A DNA stretch of 64,000 nucleotides from Oleispira antarctica RB-8 (GTDB lineage: Bacteria > Pseudomonadota > Gammaproteobacteria > Pseudomonadales > Oceanobacteraceae): the NCBI GenBank assembly GCA_000967895.1, contig FO203512.1, positions 3,471,531-3,535,530 of the forward strand, given 5' to 3'. Numbering within the stretch: the stretch's first letter is position 1; each line of letters begins with the position of its first letter. Below the pieces are notes generated by a model. The model made no database searches and had not been told where the DNA came from. It worked only from the letters and a program-made list of their open reading frames with translations. Shown here piece after piece: positions 24,977 to 34,211 of this stretch. Both the position numbers and the translations under genes were made by a program.

Positions 24977-27293
24977 AAATACCTTTATAAGCTTCAATCT
25001 CTTCTAGTGCTGCATCATTACGCTGATAAGTAACAATCTCATCCAACCTTAGATTCTCTGCTTCTTCATCATTACCAAATAAATCACCAATAGAATTATT
25101 CTTAACCATAGAGATAAAAGCCAAGTTTTGATCTGTTTTCTGATTATCACCCAATACCAAACGGATTTTTTCCCAGTCTTCAAAGAAATACTCTTCTAAC
25201 AAGGGTAAGATTTTATTCTTGAAAATACCTTGAAGCATATTAAAACGTTTATCTTCCGCCTCATCTTTTAACGGCATAAAGAAAGCGTGACCTAGAGTAT
25301 GCTCACGATCATAAAGCACTTCTATTCGCTTATTAATCACTTCAAGCATCTTAGAAATATTAATACCATCAACGTCAATACCAGCCAATTTATTTAAATT
25401 TGGCATCATTTCAATAAAATCAAAACGGCGGCGTAATGCGGTATCCATTAACGCTAGTGATCTATCTGCAGTATTCATGGTGCCGATGATATGAAGATTA
25501 TTGGGAACAGAAAAAGATTCTTTAGAATAGGGAAGCTCTACAGAAAGCGCTTCTTCTTGACCTGCTCTTTTGCTAGGTTCAATTAAAGTAATTAAATCAC
25601 CAAATATACTGGAGATATTACCCCGGTTAATCTCATCAATGATGAGGACATAATTATCTTTATCAGCAGTCTGTGAATAATTATATTCTTCTAGCTTAAG
25701 CTCGCGTTTAAAAAACCCTAGAATACTTTTAACATATGATGCGTTATATAGATCTTTAACTTCTGGGTTCTGATACAACCTTCTAATATTATCAATAGAG
25801 ACTGGATAACCCCTTGCTAGATCATCATTTTTTGAGCCGTTTGGAAATACTCTAAAGGTTGAATTTCCATGATATTCAACCTTATATCGCCTACCCTGTA
25901 CGGTGGTTAGCTGAAGATCAGGCTCTGCATCTATTTTATCTTTAAATTGCTGCAAAGCCTTATCAAAACTATTAGATGCCTTTGCGCCTATACCAGCAAC
26001 CTGACATATTCTTTTAAAGATACCTGGCTCCACTGAATAACTGATTTGACCAGCATCAGTAGTAGCTCTTAAACCTTCAATGAACTCTTCATAGCTAAAG
26101 CTTTGATGGAAAGTTATAAAGTGAATGCGTTGATCTTTAACTAGCTCATCATAACGTTTCTTTATTTCAGTACGAGTGCCTACATAACTTGGATCAGCTG
26201 CATTAACTGCTCGGTTGATAGTATTGAATGTCTTTCCAGTTCCTGGGGGGCCATAAAGAATAGTATTTAAAGATTGATTAAGATTTTTATTCTTTTTGAT
26301 CACTGTTATCCCTTCTGCACCCAACTCTTCACTAAAGACATTTTCTACCTCACCTAGCAAGTGCTCTTTTAAAATGTAGATAAAGGTATTTAGGAGATAA
26401 GTATCTTCTTCCTCAAAACCTCGAAGTTTAATAGTCTTAACTACTCGGCTATTTAATTCAGCCCAATTTCCTCTGGGATCAATATTCGGACCGAACCCAC
26501 TTTTATTCCAGTGGCCAGCGAAATCTCTTAACTGCTCATGATTGAGAATTGTGCAGTAACTTGACGGAGAGCAAGCGCAAAAATAGCGATTTATTACACC
26601 ATGTTTGATTGTATTAAACTTACCTTCTTTTTTAGCAATAGAAGCCCAACTTTTTACATCATCATACTCATCAGAAGTTGGAGAGCTATAAATACCCATA
26701 CTTATTTTTGGTAATTCTGCTTTTAAAGCAAAGTACTCTTCATCACTAAAAAAACCAGGCTTAACGCTACTAATTTCATTTTGCTGAGAACGCCAGTAAT
26801 TTTCTAAAAAATCTTCAGAAGAAAAATTAAATTCATCAACATTGATGGATTCTAAATATTCACATTGGATCCTATAACCATCAATCCATTCCTGTGCAGG
26901 ATTCTTTTTATAGAATTCAAAATACTTAGATAGTGTACTATCTCTATCCGCAAGGATTTTAATCGTTAAATCATTATCTCTAGCCCAAACCACAAATGCG
27001 TCTATATTGCCGATACCCCATTGACTCCAGACAAGGAATGTTACCCCATTAGAGTCGCTGACTGGGTCAGTTTTAAAATATCTTTTTTTCGTATCAGGGT
27101 TGGAATTTAGTTTTTCTTTATAATCTAATTTTTTAATTATCACATTGTCGTTGAAGCCTTTTGGCTCAAGAGATGCTTTGAGACTTTCGAAGGTTTTACC
27201 TTCTATTACGACTAGGTGTTTAATAACGGCTAAAACCAAAGGTCCTTTACCAAGTTTTTCACCATTGAATTCGTATAACGTTCTATCAGCCAT
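24966..27293 (-). CDS. mcrB: McrB-family AAA+ GTPase with an unfamiliar N-terminal domain
   Basis: A 775-aa protein whose C-terminal half is a McrB AAA+ motor: Walker A YGPPGTGKT (about 347-355), FHQSFSYEEFIEGLRA, Walker B LIIDEINRGNISSIFGDLI, and the McrB signature MNTADRSLALMDTALRRRF. The first 330 residues should read the target DNA. They do not look like the E. coli McrB methylcytosine reader; they include FLVWSQWGIGNIDAFVVWAR and a Cys-containing RYFCACSPSSYCTIL segment. GTP-driven translocation with McrC is family knowledge; the recognised modification is unknown. It is 36 bp downstream of ptuB. Confidence 0.88.
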   Translation of the reverse strand: MADRTLYEFNGEKLGKGPLVLAVIKHLVVIEGKTFESLKASLEPKGFNDNVIIKKLDYKEKLNSNPDTKKRYFKTDPVSDSNGVTFLVWSQWGIGNIDAFVVWARDNDLTIKILADRDSTLSKYFEFYKKNPAQEWIDGYRIQCEYLESINVDEFNFSSEDFLENYWRSQQNEISSVKPGFFSDEEYFALKAELPKISMGIYSSPTSDEYDDVKSWASIAKKEGKFNTIKHGVINRYFCACSPSSYCTILNHEQLRDFAGHWNKSGFGPNIDPRGNWAELNSRVVKTIKLRGFEEEDTYLLNTFIYILKEHLLGEVENVFSEELGAEGITVIKKNKNLNQSLNTILYGPPGTGKTFNTINRAVNAADPSYVGTRTEIKKRYDELVKDQRIHFITFHQSFSYEEFIEGLRATTDAGQISYSVEPGIFKRICQVAGIGAKASNSFDKALQQFKDKIDAEPDLQLTTVQGRRYKVEYHGNSTFRVFPNGSKNDDLARGYPVSIDNIRRLYQNPEVKDLYNASYVKSILGFFKRELKLEEYNYSQTADKDNYVLIIDEINRGNISSIFGDLITLIEPSKRAGQEEALSVELPYSKESFSVPNNLHIIGTMNTADRSLALMDTALRRRFDFIEMMPNLNKLAGIDVDGINISKMLEVINKRIEVLYDREHTLGHAFFMPLKDEAEDKRFNMLQGIFKNKILPLLEEYFFEDWEKIRLVLGDNQKTDQNLAFISMVKNNSIGDLFGNDEEAENLRLDEIVTYQRNDAALEEIEAYKGIYGE

Positions 27294-27329
27294 TAAGTAA
27301 TACCCTTTTTATGATAGGCAGATTCATAT

Positions 27330-28100
27330 TTAGCCAATATAACCAATATCCGTTAATTGGTGCTCAGCAGCGCTTCCCAGATAATCACGCAATGACGAAA
27401 AGAATGCTGGCCAGTGATCTTGATCGTTTTTCCTTAACAATCCTCTAGCAAGCCTAGATCGCGCATCCTCTATTTTCATACCTTCCGCAATTAATTCCTT
27501 GAGGGAGTCATTTACATTATCAAGCGCAGCTTTTCTTAATCGTCGTAAGCGGTCACTATCAAGTCGTAAATTATCAATCGTTGCTTGTGCTTTAACTTTA
27601 TCCACACCTACTTGATCGCAATTATCGTTATTGAGCGAAATTGCGCCATCTGTTCGATTAAAGGAAAATAAAATAGGCGTATGTGGAATATTTAACGGAT
27701 TCAGAATCACATCATCCCAATTCTCATTTCCCTTAGGTACATCACATGAATGATCAGGACTACTGTGGCGCTCTCCCGCCTCAACTACGTTAGCTTGACT
27801 TCCTCCATGGCAACAGCCTAATAGATTCTGCCAATCTAAATGCCAGTTATGCACGGTCGAATAGTCAGATTTAGGGTGAAAATGTTCAACTCTAAAGTCT
27901 GCCTTTCCATTTTCATCAGCATTCTTTAAATTAATTTCACAATAGGCACAAAGACCGCCTTGATCGCCTTTTATGTGATTCTGAGCCTGCTTTCTTCTAT
28001 TAGTTTTATCTACAAACTTCTCCCACTTTGCTGTTGGGCGTAACCGCCTATATGCTTCGAGCTTGGTAGGAGCATCTGTCTTATCAATTTTCTTCATCAA
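27330..28100 (-). CDS. ptuB: PtuB-like HNH endonuclease (TIGR02646 type)
   Basis: The 256-aa protein holds an HNH fold: zinc-binding CAYC (C51, C54), the catalytic region RVEHFHPKS (H73, H75) and a second zinc site NLLGCCHGG (C96, C97). This matches the HNH partner of Septu and of the retron-associated ATPase/HNH pair. Its start overlaps the end of ptuA by 17 bp. The ATPase probably senses infection and the HNH protein cleaves nucleic acid. No reverse transcriptase is present, so this is Septu-like, not a retron. Confidence 0.85.
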   Translation of the reverse strand: MMKKIDKTDAPTKLEAYRRLRPTAKWEKFVDKTNRRKQAQNHIKGDQGGLCAYCEINLKNADENGKADFRVEHFHPKSDYSTVHNWHLDWQNLLGCCHGGSQANVVEAGERHSSPDHSCDVPKGNENWDDVILNPLNIPHTPILFSFNRTDGAISLNNDNCDQVGVDKVKAQATIDNLRLDSDRLRRLRKAALDNVNDSLKELIAEGMKIEDARSRLARGLLRKNDQDHWPAFFSSLRDYLGSAAEHQLTDIGYIG

Positions 28101-29391
28101 GACGATCCATTTCTTTCAAACGAATATCGATATCTAATCGAGCTAACTCAGGTTCATACTCAGAACCCCAGGCATCAAGCTTCTTTCGTAAGCTCAGTGC
28201 TTCTTGGGTATCCCATAAGTCCTTAGAAACCAATTCTTGGTATTGAATTAAGTTTTGTACAATTGGGAGGTCTTTTACGCGTGGAGATTCAAGCCCTAAA
28301 ACTTCCATTAAAACCTGTTGCGATTCAGCACCTTCAGAGAACGAGACTGATTTAATACTTGGCTTCTCACCCATCCAATCAATCACTCTCAAGCATTTAG
28401 GCTTAACGGATGAAATTACCTGCGGGCTATGTGTAGATACTATAAATTGAAGGTTTTTGAACGTTCGCATTAAATCTAGCAATATCGTTTGCTGCCAGCC
28501 AGGATGTAAATGCAAATCTACTTCATCAATCAATACAATACCAGAAGCTAATAAAGGATCATCCATCTCTGGATTGGCTTCAGCCATACGGCCTGCAATA
28601 TCCATAACCATAGCTAAGGTCGTTCGATAGCCGTCACTGAGTTGTTCAATACGAAGTTTCTTCGTCTGCTCACCTACTTTCCAATCGACCTGAATACCAG
28701 CAGGCTTAGCGCCTTTGGGATTTGAAAAATCAGGAAGCATTGCCGTAATCGCTTTGCGTATTGCACGAAGCTCTGGAATGTCTATATCAAATGATCGCAC
28801 TTCTTGCTGGCGGTCACTCTCTGTTTTTTCTAAAGAATAAAAATATTCAACAAAGCTCTTAAAATTTGCTCTGCTTTCTAGTCCCCCAGTAAACGCATCA
28901 AAACGCCTAAATATCTTATTAAAGCCTTTTGTACGCTGTGGCATTTCAAATACACCACGACCCGTTCCATAATAAATAAAAATAGGAAGCTCGTAAGTTT
29001 CACCTTCGTTATCTGCATCAATAAATTGATCCACATAATTATTTAAGTCTTTAATACCCTTCGCTTCAGGTATCGCTTCAGCTGTTTTCTTAGTCTGATC
29101 TCGTTTTTCTGTTCGATCCCACTTAATACCTTCAAATGTTTCGCAGGCTATGCGCATATAAGGTGGTTTCTTACCATTAGGTAATAACTGAAAATCAGTT
29201 TCCTTCGGGTTTATTCCAGCTACTTTGGGAACACGAGTTAAGAATGACCCAAGCAAGGTTGCTATAGCATCTAAAATACTGGACTTGCCAGCACCGTTTC
29301 TAGCAACCAATACCGTTAGTTGTTCATCAAATTCAATCTCTAGGTCAGAGAAACGACGAAAGTGATTAAGTTTTAATCGTTTTATTTTCAT
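28084..29391 (-). CDS. ptuA: PtuA-like SMC/ABC-type ATPase of a Septu-like system
   Basis: This 435-aa ATPase has Walker A ARNGAGKSS (residues 30-38) after the typical KRLKLNHFRRFSDLEI start, an ABC signature-like LSDGYRTTLAMVMDIAGR, Walker B GIVLIDEVDLHLHPGWQQ and a switch histidine in FIVSTHSPQVI. The architecture matches PtuA and related AAA_21/AAA_15 anti-phage ATPases. The start codon overlaps the hsdS stop (ATGA), and the gene is followed with overlap by ptuB. It therefore appears translated together with a type I restriction system. Confidence 0.86.
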   Translation of the reverse strand: MKIKRLKLNHFRRFSDLEIEFDEQLTVLVARNGAGKSSILDAIATLLGSFLTRVPKVAGINPKETDFQLLPNGKKPPYMRIACETFEGIKWDRTEKRDQTKKTAEAIPEAKGIKDLNNYVDQFIDADNEGETYELPIFIYYGTGRGVFEMPQRTKGFNKIFRRFDAFTGGLESRANFKSFVEYFYSLEKTESDRQQEVRSFDIDIPELRAIRKAITAMLPDFSNPKGAKPAGIQVDWKVGEQTKKLRIEQLSDGYRTTLAMVMDIAGRMAEANPEMDDPLLASGIVLIDEVDLHLHPGWQQTILLDLMRTFKNLQFIVSTHSPQVISSVKPKCLRVIDWMGEKPSIKSVSFSEGAESQQVLMEVLGLESPRVKDLPIVQNLIQYQELVSKDLWDTQEALSLRKKLDAWGSEYEPELARLDIDIRLKEMDRLDEEN

Positions 29392-30974
29392 TTGTTAGCC
29401 ACCTTCTTTTGAATCGTTTTAGGCTTTTTCTTTATGACTAGTTTATCACGCTCTTCTGTAATCTTGGCCAGCAATGCCTCAGCACTATTGTCGCCCGTAA
29501 TCAAATCAGGGTTCTCTGCGCGCCATTGTGCGGTGAGTTCACCACGAAAAGCTTTTGCCAATATGGATTGAGTAAGGTTATTCACACGCATCTGTGCGTT
29601 TTTTACTTGTTGTTCGATTTGATCGGCGAAGGCAAAGAGTTCTTCTACGCGGCGGACGATTTCGCTTTGTTCTTCTATCGGCGGTAGCTGGATAGGATAT
29701 GAGGCTAAGCTTTTTGCAGATAGATTCGGTTGTGCAGAACCATTATCATAATTTTTGATTAACTTTTTAGACTCAGGACCAACCAAAAAATAGTAGGTAA
29801 AATCACGATTTAAACTTCTACCCGCCCTTACAATCACTAAGGATGAAGCTATTGCACCAATATCGTAATTAACACGAGCAGTCTTACCCATTGTTGCTCC
29901 ACGTAAACAGTAAACAAGATCACTTGGTTCAACCTTACCGCCCCCTAAAGAATTATATTTTTCTTCTGATATATAATTCATTCTTTCATCAGATAATGTC
30001 CCATTGGGATCTATATGACCTGTATTTATAAAGGGTATCCCTTTTTCCACATACTCAGATTTGTTTGGGTAGTTCTTCCCTCTATCTCCGTTTATTAACT
30101 TAGAAACAGAGCCTAATCGCGTCCAAATCCATCCGTCTATAGTTGTAGAATAAAGATCATCCGCATCTAACCTCGGTAACTTTGAATCATGGGAAACCTC
30201 TGGGGTCTCACACTCATTCCCCCCCCGCCATTCTTCTGTTAGCTTGCCACTCACGGCGGCGGCTAATACGCTTTGGCGGAAGGTTTTTAGGATTTTTGGA
30301 ATGGCGTCGAGGCGGGTTTTGATGTTATCCACTTGTGCCAGTAGGGTATCTAGGGTTTGGGCAATGACGGTTTGTTCGGCTAGAGGGGGGAGGGATATTT
30401 CATGCACCTTAATCAAGGCTTGAGAAATATTTGGTTGAGCTCCACCTTTTCCCTTTGCGATAAAAGCATCTTTTTCATTTTTCAAAAAATAATATAAATA
30501 ATCTGTTGAAGTGACATTTTCAATTGGATTCCCAACGGCACAGGCTTGGTTTGTTGTTGCATCAATTCCTAAAATCGATGTTTTACCGATTGTTGCTCCA
30601 TACATAGCCAACGCAACAGAACCTTTTGGAAAGTACTTAGCACTTGAATTTTTTACAGCTTCTTCTGTTATAAACTCCGTCGCGGCCGTAACATACCTTG
30701 GCCCTAAGTCTCCGGTTTTAACCCAAGGTATCTCTCCACCATAGTAATCAGCATTTTTTCTTGATGGTGTACCGCCTGACCCCCACATAGCAATATCTGC
30801 AAGAGTTGCTCTAACCCACCCTTCCGGCAGTCTATCATTAGCTTCACTATTTTCTGGAGTCGCGAGCAGGCTCGCTTCTTCATTATCTCCCAATGAATTT
30901 TCTAAACCGCCCAATACTTGTTCGGTATTTTCTAGAGTGGTGTTGAGACTTTGCTGTGTTTTTTTCACGGTCAT
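29388..30974 (-). CDS. hsdS: Type I restriction-modification specificity subunit HsdS
   Basis: A 528-aa subunit with two target-recognition domains. The first starts at about residue 50 (LPEGWVRATLADIAMWGSGG) and ends with LPPLAEQTVIAQTLDTLLAQVDNI. The second starts near 275 (DGWIWTRLGSVSKLINGDRG) and ends with LPPIEEQSEIVRRVEELFAF. The helical repeats after each (TLDTLLAQVDNIKTRL and VEELFAFADQIEQQV) set the spacing between the two half-sites of the target. Dual domains imply a bipartite target sequence, which cannot be read from the protein. It is 112 bp downstream of hsdM. Confidence 0.92.
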   Translation of the reverse strand: MTVKKTQQSLNTTLENTEQVLGGLENSLGDNEEASLLATPENSEANDRLPEGWVRATLADIAMWGSGGTPSRKNADYYGGEIPWVKTGDLGPRYVTAATEFITEEAVKNSSAKYFPKGSVALAMYGATIGKTSILGIDATTNQACAVGNPIENVTSTDYLYYFLKNEKDAFIAKGKGGAQPNISQALIKVHEISLPPLAEQTVIAQTLDTLLAQVDNIKTRLDAIPKILKTFRQSVLAAAVSGKLTEEWRGGNECETPEVSHDSKLPRLDADDLYSTTIDGWIWTRLGSVSKLINGDRGKNYPNKSEYVEKGIPFINTGHIDPNGTLSDERMNYISEEKYNSLGGGKVEPSDLVYCLRGATMGKTARVNYDIGAIASSLVIVRAGRSLNRDFTYYFLVGPESKKLIKNYDNGSAQPNLSAKSLASYPIQLPPIEEQSEIVRRVEELFAFADQIEQQVKNAQMRVNNLTQSILAKAFRGELTAQWRAENPDLITGDNSAEALLAKITEERDKLVIKKKPKTIQKKVANK

Positions 30975-31001
30975 TAGCTGATGCTCCGTGAGTGCTTATA
31001 T

Positions 31002-31072
31002 TTACCCTTCGACCGCTTCGCGCTCAGGGCGAACGGTAATTTTGATGGAGTAGCCTGCAAGCAGCCTGCTAC
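31002..31072. repeat. REP-like extragenic palindromic sequences between hsdM and hsdS
   Basis: Two adjacent imperfect hairpins fill the gap: 31004-31036 (CCCTTCGACC… to CAGGGCGAACGG, reminiscent of the widespread REP ending in GCGAACGG) and 31050-31072 (GTAGC…GCTAC with internal GCAGGC copies). REP elements at this spot may protect or attenuate the hsdM-hsdS transcript. Identification is by resemblance only. Confidence 0.45.
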
Positions 31073-31086
31073 AAAAAAAGTATTCA

Positions 31087-32718
31087 TTATTCTGTGCCCT
31101 CTGCTGCTAGGCCCAGTGATTGTGCCAATAAATATTTTTGTACTTTGGCTTGGTCGCTAGCGCCTAATGCGGTCATTAAACTGTCTAGCTCGCGCAGGGC
31201 TTCTGTTAATTCCGACATGGCTTCTGCGGCTAATACATCGGGCTCGGGCAGATCGGCAGCGTCTATGCTGTCTTTGTCTTTTAGCCAGCTTATGTCGAGG
31301 GAGTCACCTTTGGTGTCGCGAATGTAGTCGCGGGTGAAGCATTTCCACCTTGTGTTATCGGCGTTCTTTTCTATCAGAAGTTCAGGGCTGTTTTCTTTAC
31401 TCTCTTCCGTAAAGCTCCACTCTTCTTCGGTGCGTTTGCTAGTACCGTCGGCTTTTTTACCAAAGACTTTTTCAAACGGTTTTAAGTGACTTTCACCAAA
31501 CGGCGTGCGTTTACCAAAGCTAGGCATGTTGGTGCGTAGATCGTATACCCATGTGTGGGTGGTGCAGTTTTCTTCTTGCTTTGGTTTTTTGGCGGTGCCT
31601 TTACTAAAAAACAGTACGTTGGTTTTTACCCCTGCCGCGTAAAAGATACCGGTAGGTAGTCTTAGAATGGTATGCAGGTTGCATTTGTTCATTAGGTCGC
31701 GACGAATGTCGGTGCCTTTACCCGCTTCGAATAATACGTTATCGGGTAGTACCACGGCGGCGCGGCCACCGGGTTTTAAGTTGCGGTAGATATGTTGTAA
31801 AAATGCCAGTTGTTTGTTGCTGGTTTCAAACGTTAGGTCGTCACGTGTGATCGATGCTTCGCCGCCTTTGGATGTTCCAAACGGTGGATTAGCTAAAATC
31901 ACGTCGGCTGGTTTTAAACTTTTACCTGCATCGCCAAGGGCGTTACCTAAATGAATAACGCCTTCCGATTCATCAGTACTGTCGCCTTCGATGCCGTGTA
32001 ATAGACAGTTCATTAGCGATAATCGGCGCGTACCAGGTACCAGTTCGATACCAACAAACGCATTATTTTTTTGAAAGTTTTGTTCTTTTTCGGTTAGGTC
32101 AAAGAGGTCGTCGGTTTCACTTTTTATGTAGCTATCGGCAGCGATTAAGAAGCCTGCGGTGCCTGCCGCCGGGTCTTGTATAACTTCACCGGCTTGCGGT
32201 TTTACGCAGCGCACGATGCTGTCGATGAGTGCGCGTGGGGTAAAGTATTGACCAGCGCCCGATTTAGTTTCGGTGGCGTTTTTTTCTAATAACCCTTCGT
32301 ATAAATCCCCTAGTCCATCGGCTTCGATGTTGAACCAGTCGATTTGGTCGAGGCTTTTGATCATTTGCTTTAGGTGGCGCGGTTCACGTAAGCGGGTTTG
32401 TGCATCGGCATAGATAGCTTGTATGAGCTTGTCTTCGTGAACTTTATTGCCGTTCGCATCGGTACCCGTTGATAGGCTTAATAGAATACGTTTGTAGTCG
32501 TTTAGTAATGTAATGCCGTCTTTGTCGTTAATGTCTTCCCAGCGGCAACCTTCTGGCAATGGGTGACGGTTGAACAGACCTGCTTCGGTTTTTTCGTGAA
32601 CCATTTTTAAGAACAGTAATAAAACCAGCTCGGTGACGTAGTCGCTGTAGTTGATGCCGTCGTCACGCAATACGTCACATAGGTTCCAGAGTTTTTGTAC
32701 GATGTTGTTATTGGTCAT
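31087..32718 (-). CDS. hsdM: Type I restriction-modification DNA methyltransferase HsdM
   Basis: The 543-aa adenine N6-methyltransferase has an N-terminal four-helix domain (IVQKLWNLCDVLRDDGINYS), SAM motif QDPAAGTAGFLIAADSYI, and catalytic ANPPFG (about residue 283), the gamma-class N6-adenine signature. A GQYFTPRALIDSIV segment precedes the SAM site as in EcoKI-type HsdM. With HsdS it forms the methylase, and with HsdR the restriction complex. Confidence 0.94.
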   Translation of the reverse strand: MTNNNIVQKLWNLCDVLRDDGINYSDYVTELVLLLFLKMVHEKTEAGLFNRHPLPEGCRWEDINDKDGITLLNDYKRILLSLSTGTDANGNKVHEDKLIQAIYADAQTRLREPRHLKQMIKSLDQIDWFNIEADGLGDLYEGLLEKNATETKSGAGQYFTPRALIDSIVRCVKPQAGEVIQDPAAGTAGFLIAADSYIKSETDDLFDLTEKEQNFQKNNAFVGIELVPGTRRLSLMNCLLHGIEGDSTDESEGVIHLGNALGDAGKSLKPADVILANPPFGTSKGGEASITRDDLTFETSNKQLAFLQHIYRNLKPGGRAAVVLPDNVLFEAGKGTDIRRDLMNKCNLHTILRLPTGIFYAAGVKTNVLFFSKGTAKKPKQEENCTTHTWVYDLRTNMPSFGKRTPFGESHLKPFEKVFGKKADGTSKRTEEEWSFTEESKENSPELLIEKNADNTRWKCFTRDYIRDTKGDSLDISWLKDKDSIDAADLPEPDVLAAEAMSELTEALRELDSLMTALGASDQAKVQKYLLAQSLGLAAEGTE

Positions 32719-32776
32719 GGTGTCTTCTTAAATATGTTTTAAAGTAAATTTTGAATCTGTTTTTTTAAATTTGGTT

Positions 32777-33901
32777 TTAAACAGTCGTCGCAGGCAGTAC
32801 GGTTTTGCCTTCACATATATTTAGCAAAGCTGGAAAAGCATATATCGCTGGGCGACGGCCTATACCTTCTCTTAATATTGTTAATGGCCCCTCAGGCTGT
32901 TGTAACTGTCTTAGTAACCCGTGCAATGTTTGCTTATTAATGCCTGAACGCTGCACCACATCACTCACTCTAAATATCGGGCGATCGAATAATGTGTCGA
33001 CTAACTGCGCGGTATGTTGCGAGCGGGTTATATCGCGAACTTGAACCTTGGTCGCTTCGTATAAGTTCATAATGGCTTTTACTTGCGATACGTTTTTTCT
33101 CGCTTGCTGGGTGATTGCGCCCAAAAAGAATTTTATCCACCCTGTCCAATCACCGTGCTGAGAAATGGCGGATAATCGCTGATAATATTCATCTCTGTTG
33201 GATTCTAAGAAATCAGATAGATAAAACATGGGGCTTGAAAGACGCCCTTTTGAAAACAAAAATAGTGGGATCAATAATCGTCCAATTCGCCCATTGCCGT
33301 CTTTAAACGGGTGCAGCAATTCAAATTGCGCATGCACAATGGCGGTTTGCGCTAACACGTCAAAATCGTTGCCGCCCATATAGATTTGCCAAGTTTCAAG
33401 GTAATTGGGCAATTGAAAAGGCGACGGGGGTACAAAGCTGGCTTCTTCCATGGTGCAGCCGTATCGTCCGATCCAATTTTGGTCTTTTCTAAATTCACCG
33501 GGTGCCTTGTTTTGTCCACGCACACTGTCCATTAAAATTTCATGCAGATGCAGTATTAAACTAAGGGTTATGGGTCTTTGATCTTGTAGGTGGTCTTGCG
33601 ACAGCATCAGGGCTTTGCGGTAATTCAAAATTTCGTTGATATCAGCTTTCTTGCTTTCATCAAATTCTTCACCGGCTTCGTGTTCAAGTACTTCTTCGAC
33701 TGTGGCTTGTGTGCCTTCTATCTTTGACGAAAGTACCGCTTCTTGCTGAGTTAATGGCGATAGCATAACCGCAGGATTCACGATGCCTTGAAGTAGCCCA
33801 CTGTATTCGGCTAATGCCGCATTGGCTTCGCCCACATGAGTAATCAACTGAGCAAAGTCTAAGCCTTGTATTGGTAAATTATTGGGTTCGTACGGCTGCA
33901 T
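32777..33901 (-). CDS. Fic-family AMP-transferase-type protein
   Basis: A 374-aa protein with the full Fic motif HPFKDGNGRIGR (residues 197-208) and an N-terminal inhibitory helix with SSKIEG (58-63), making it a class II self-inhibited Fic protein. A winged-helix-like C-terminal domain (VVQRSGINKQTLHGLLRQL) follows. Fic proteins usually transfer AMP to hydroxyl side chains. It sits between hsdR and hsdM, a common placement in type I loci. Its upstream region contains two copies of GTATG-N6-CATAC, which its own winged helix might bind. The target protein is unknown. Confidence 0.88.
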   Translation of the reverse strand: MQPYEPNNLPIQGLDFAQLITHVGEANAALAEYSGLLQGIVNPAVMLSPLTQQEAVLSSKIEGTQATVEEVLEHEAGEEFDESKKADINEILNYRKALMLSQDHLQDQRPITLSLILHLHEILMDSVRGQNKAPGEFRKDQNWIGRYGCTMEEASFVPPSPFQLPNYLETWQIYMGGNDFDVLAQTAIVHAQFELLHPFKDGNGRIGRLLIPLFLFSKGRLSSPMFYLSDFLESNRDEYYQRLSAISQHGDWTGWIKFFLGAITQQARKNVSQVKAIMNLYEATKVQVRDITRSQHTAQLVDTLFDRPIFRVSDVVQRSGINKQTLHGLLRQLQQPEGPLTILREGIGRRPAIYAFPALLNICEGKTVLPATTV

Positions 33902-34211
33902 TTCTCTACTCCTGCCAACTTCTTATATATCAAGAGTTAGCCTATATAATACACAAACTCTAATTTTGGCTTAATATAGTCCTATAAGGCCTAGATTTAT
34001 AGTCTTGTGTATTAAATAATTACTTTTGTCATATGGAAAGCTCTTTGTGTATGGTGGCTCATACGCTATTTGTGTTGTGTATCGTTATTCTAACAATCTA
34101 ATACATAACGTTGTTTCTGTATGATGTGTCATACAGAAACTCTGTTGTGTATTGCAAGAGTAAAAATACCATACAAAAGATCACCACATGTCTATTGCGT
34201 CGACATGTGTG
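33902..34211. promoter_or_regulatory. 310-bp non-coding region before the Fic gene with paired GTATG-N6-CATAC operators
   Basis: GTATG-N6-CATAC occurs at 34049-34064 and 34119-34134, exactly 70 bp apart. The second is part of a longer perfect 12-bp stem (34113-34124 with 34129-34140, loop TGTG). TTGTGTAT recurs at about 34014, 34045, 34074 and 34144. Near the hsdR end, CACATGTC and GACATGTG (34186-34209) form a hairpin that may end hsdR transcription. The arrangement suggests a self-regulated promoter for fic-hsdM-hsdS. Confidence 0.6.

Noticed and set aside
27330-29391. Retron with ATPase/HNH effector
   Set aside because: The ATPase/HNH pair matches retron-associated effectors, but no reverse transcriptase gene or msr-msd-like region is present; Septu-like is the simpler call.
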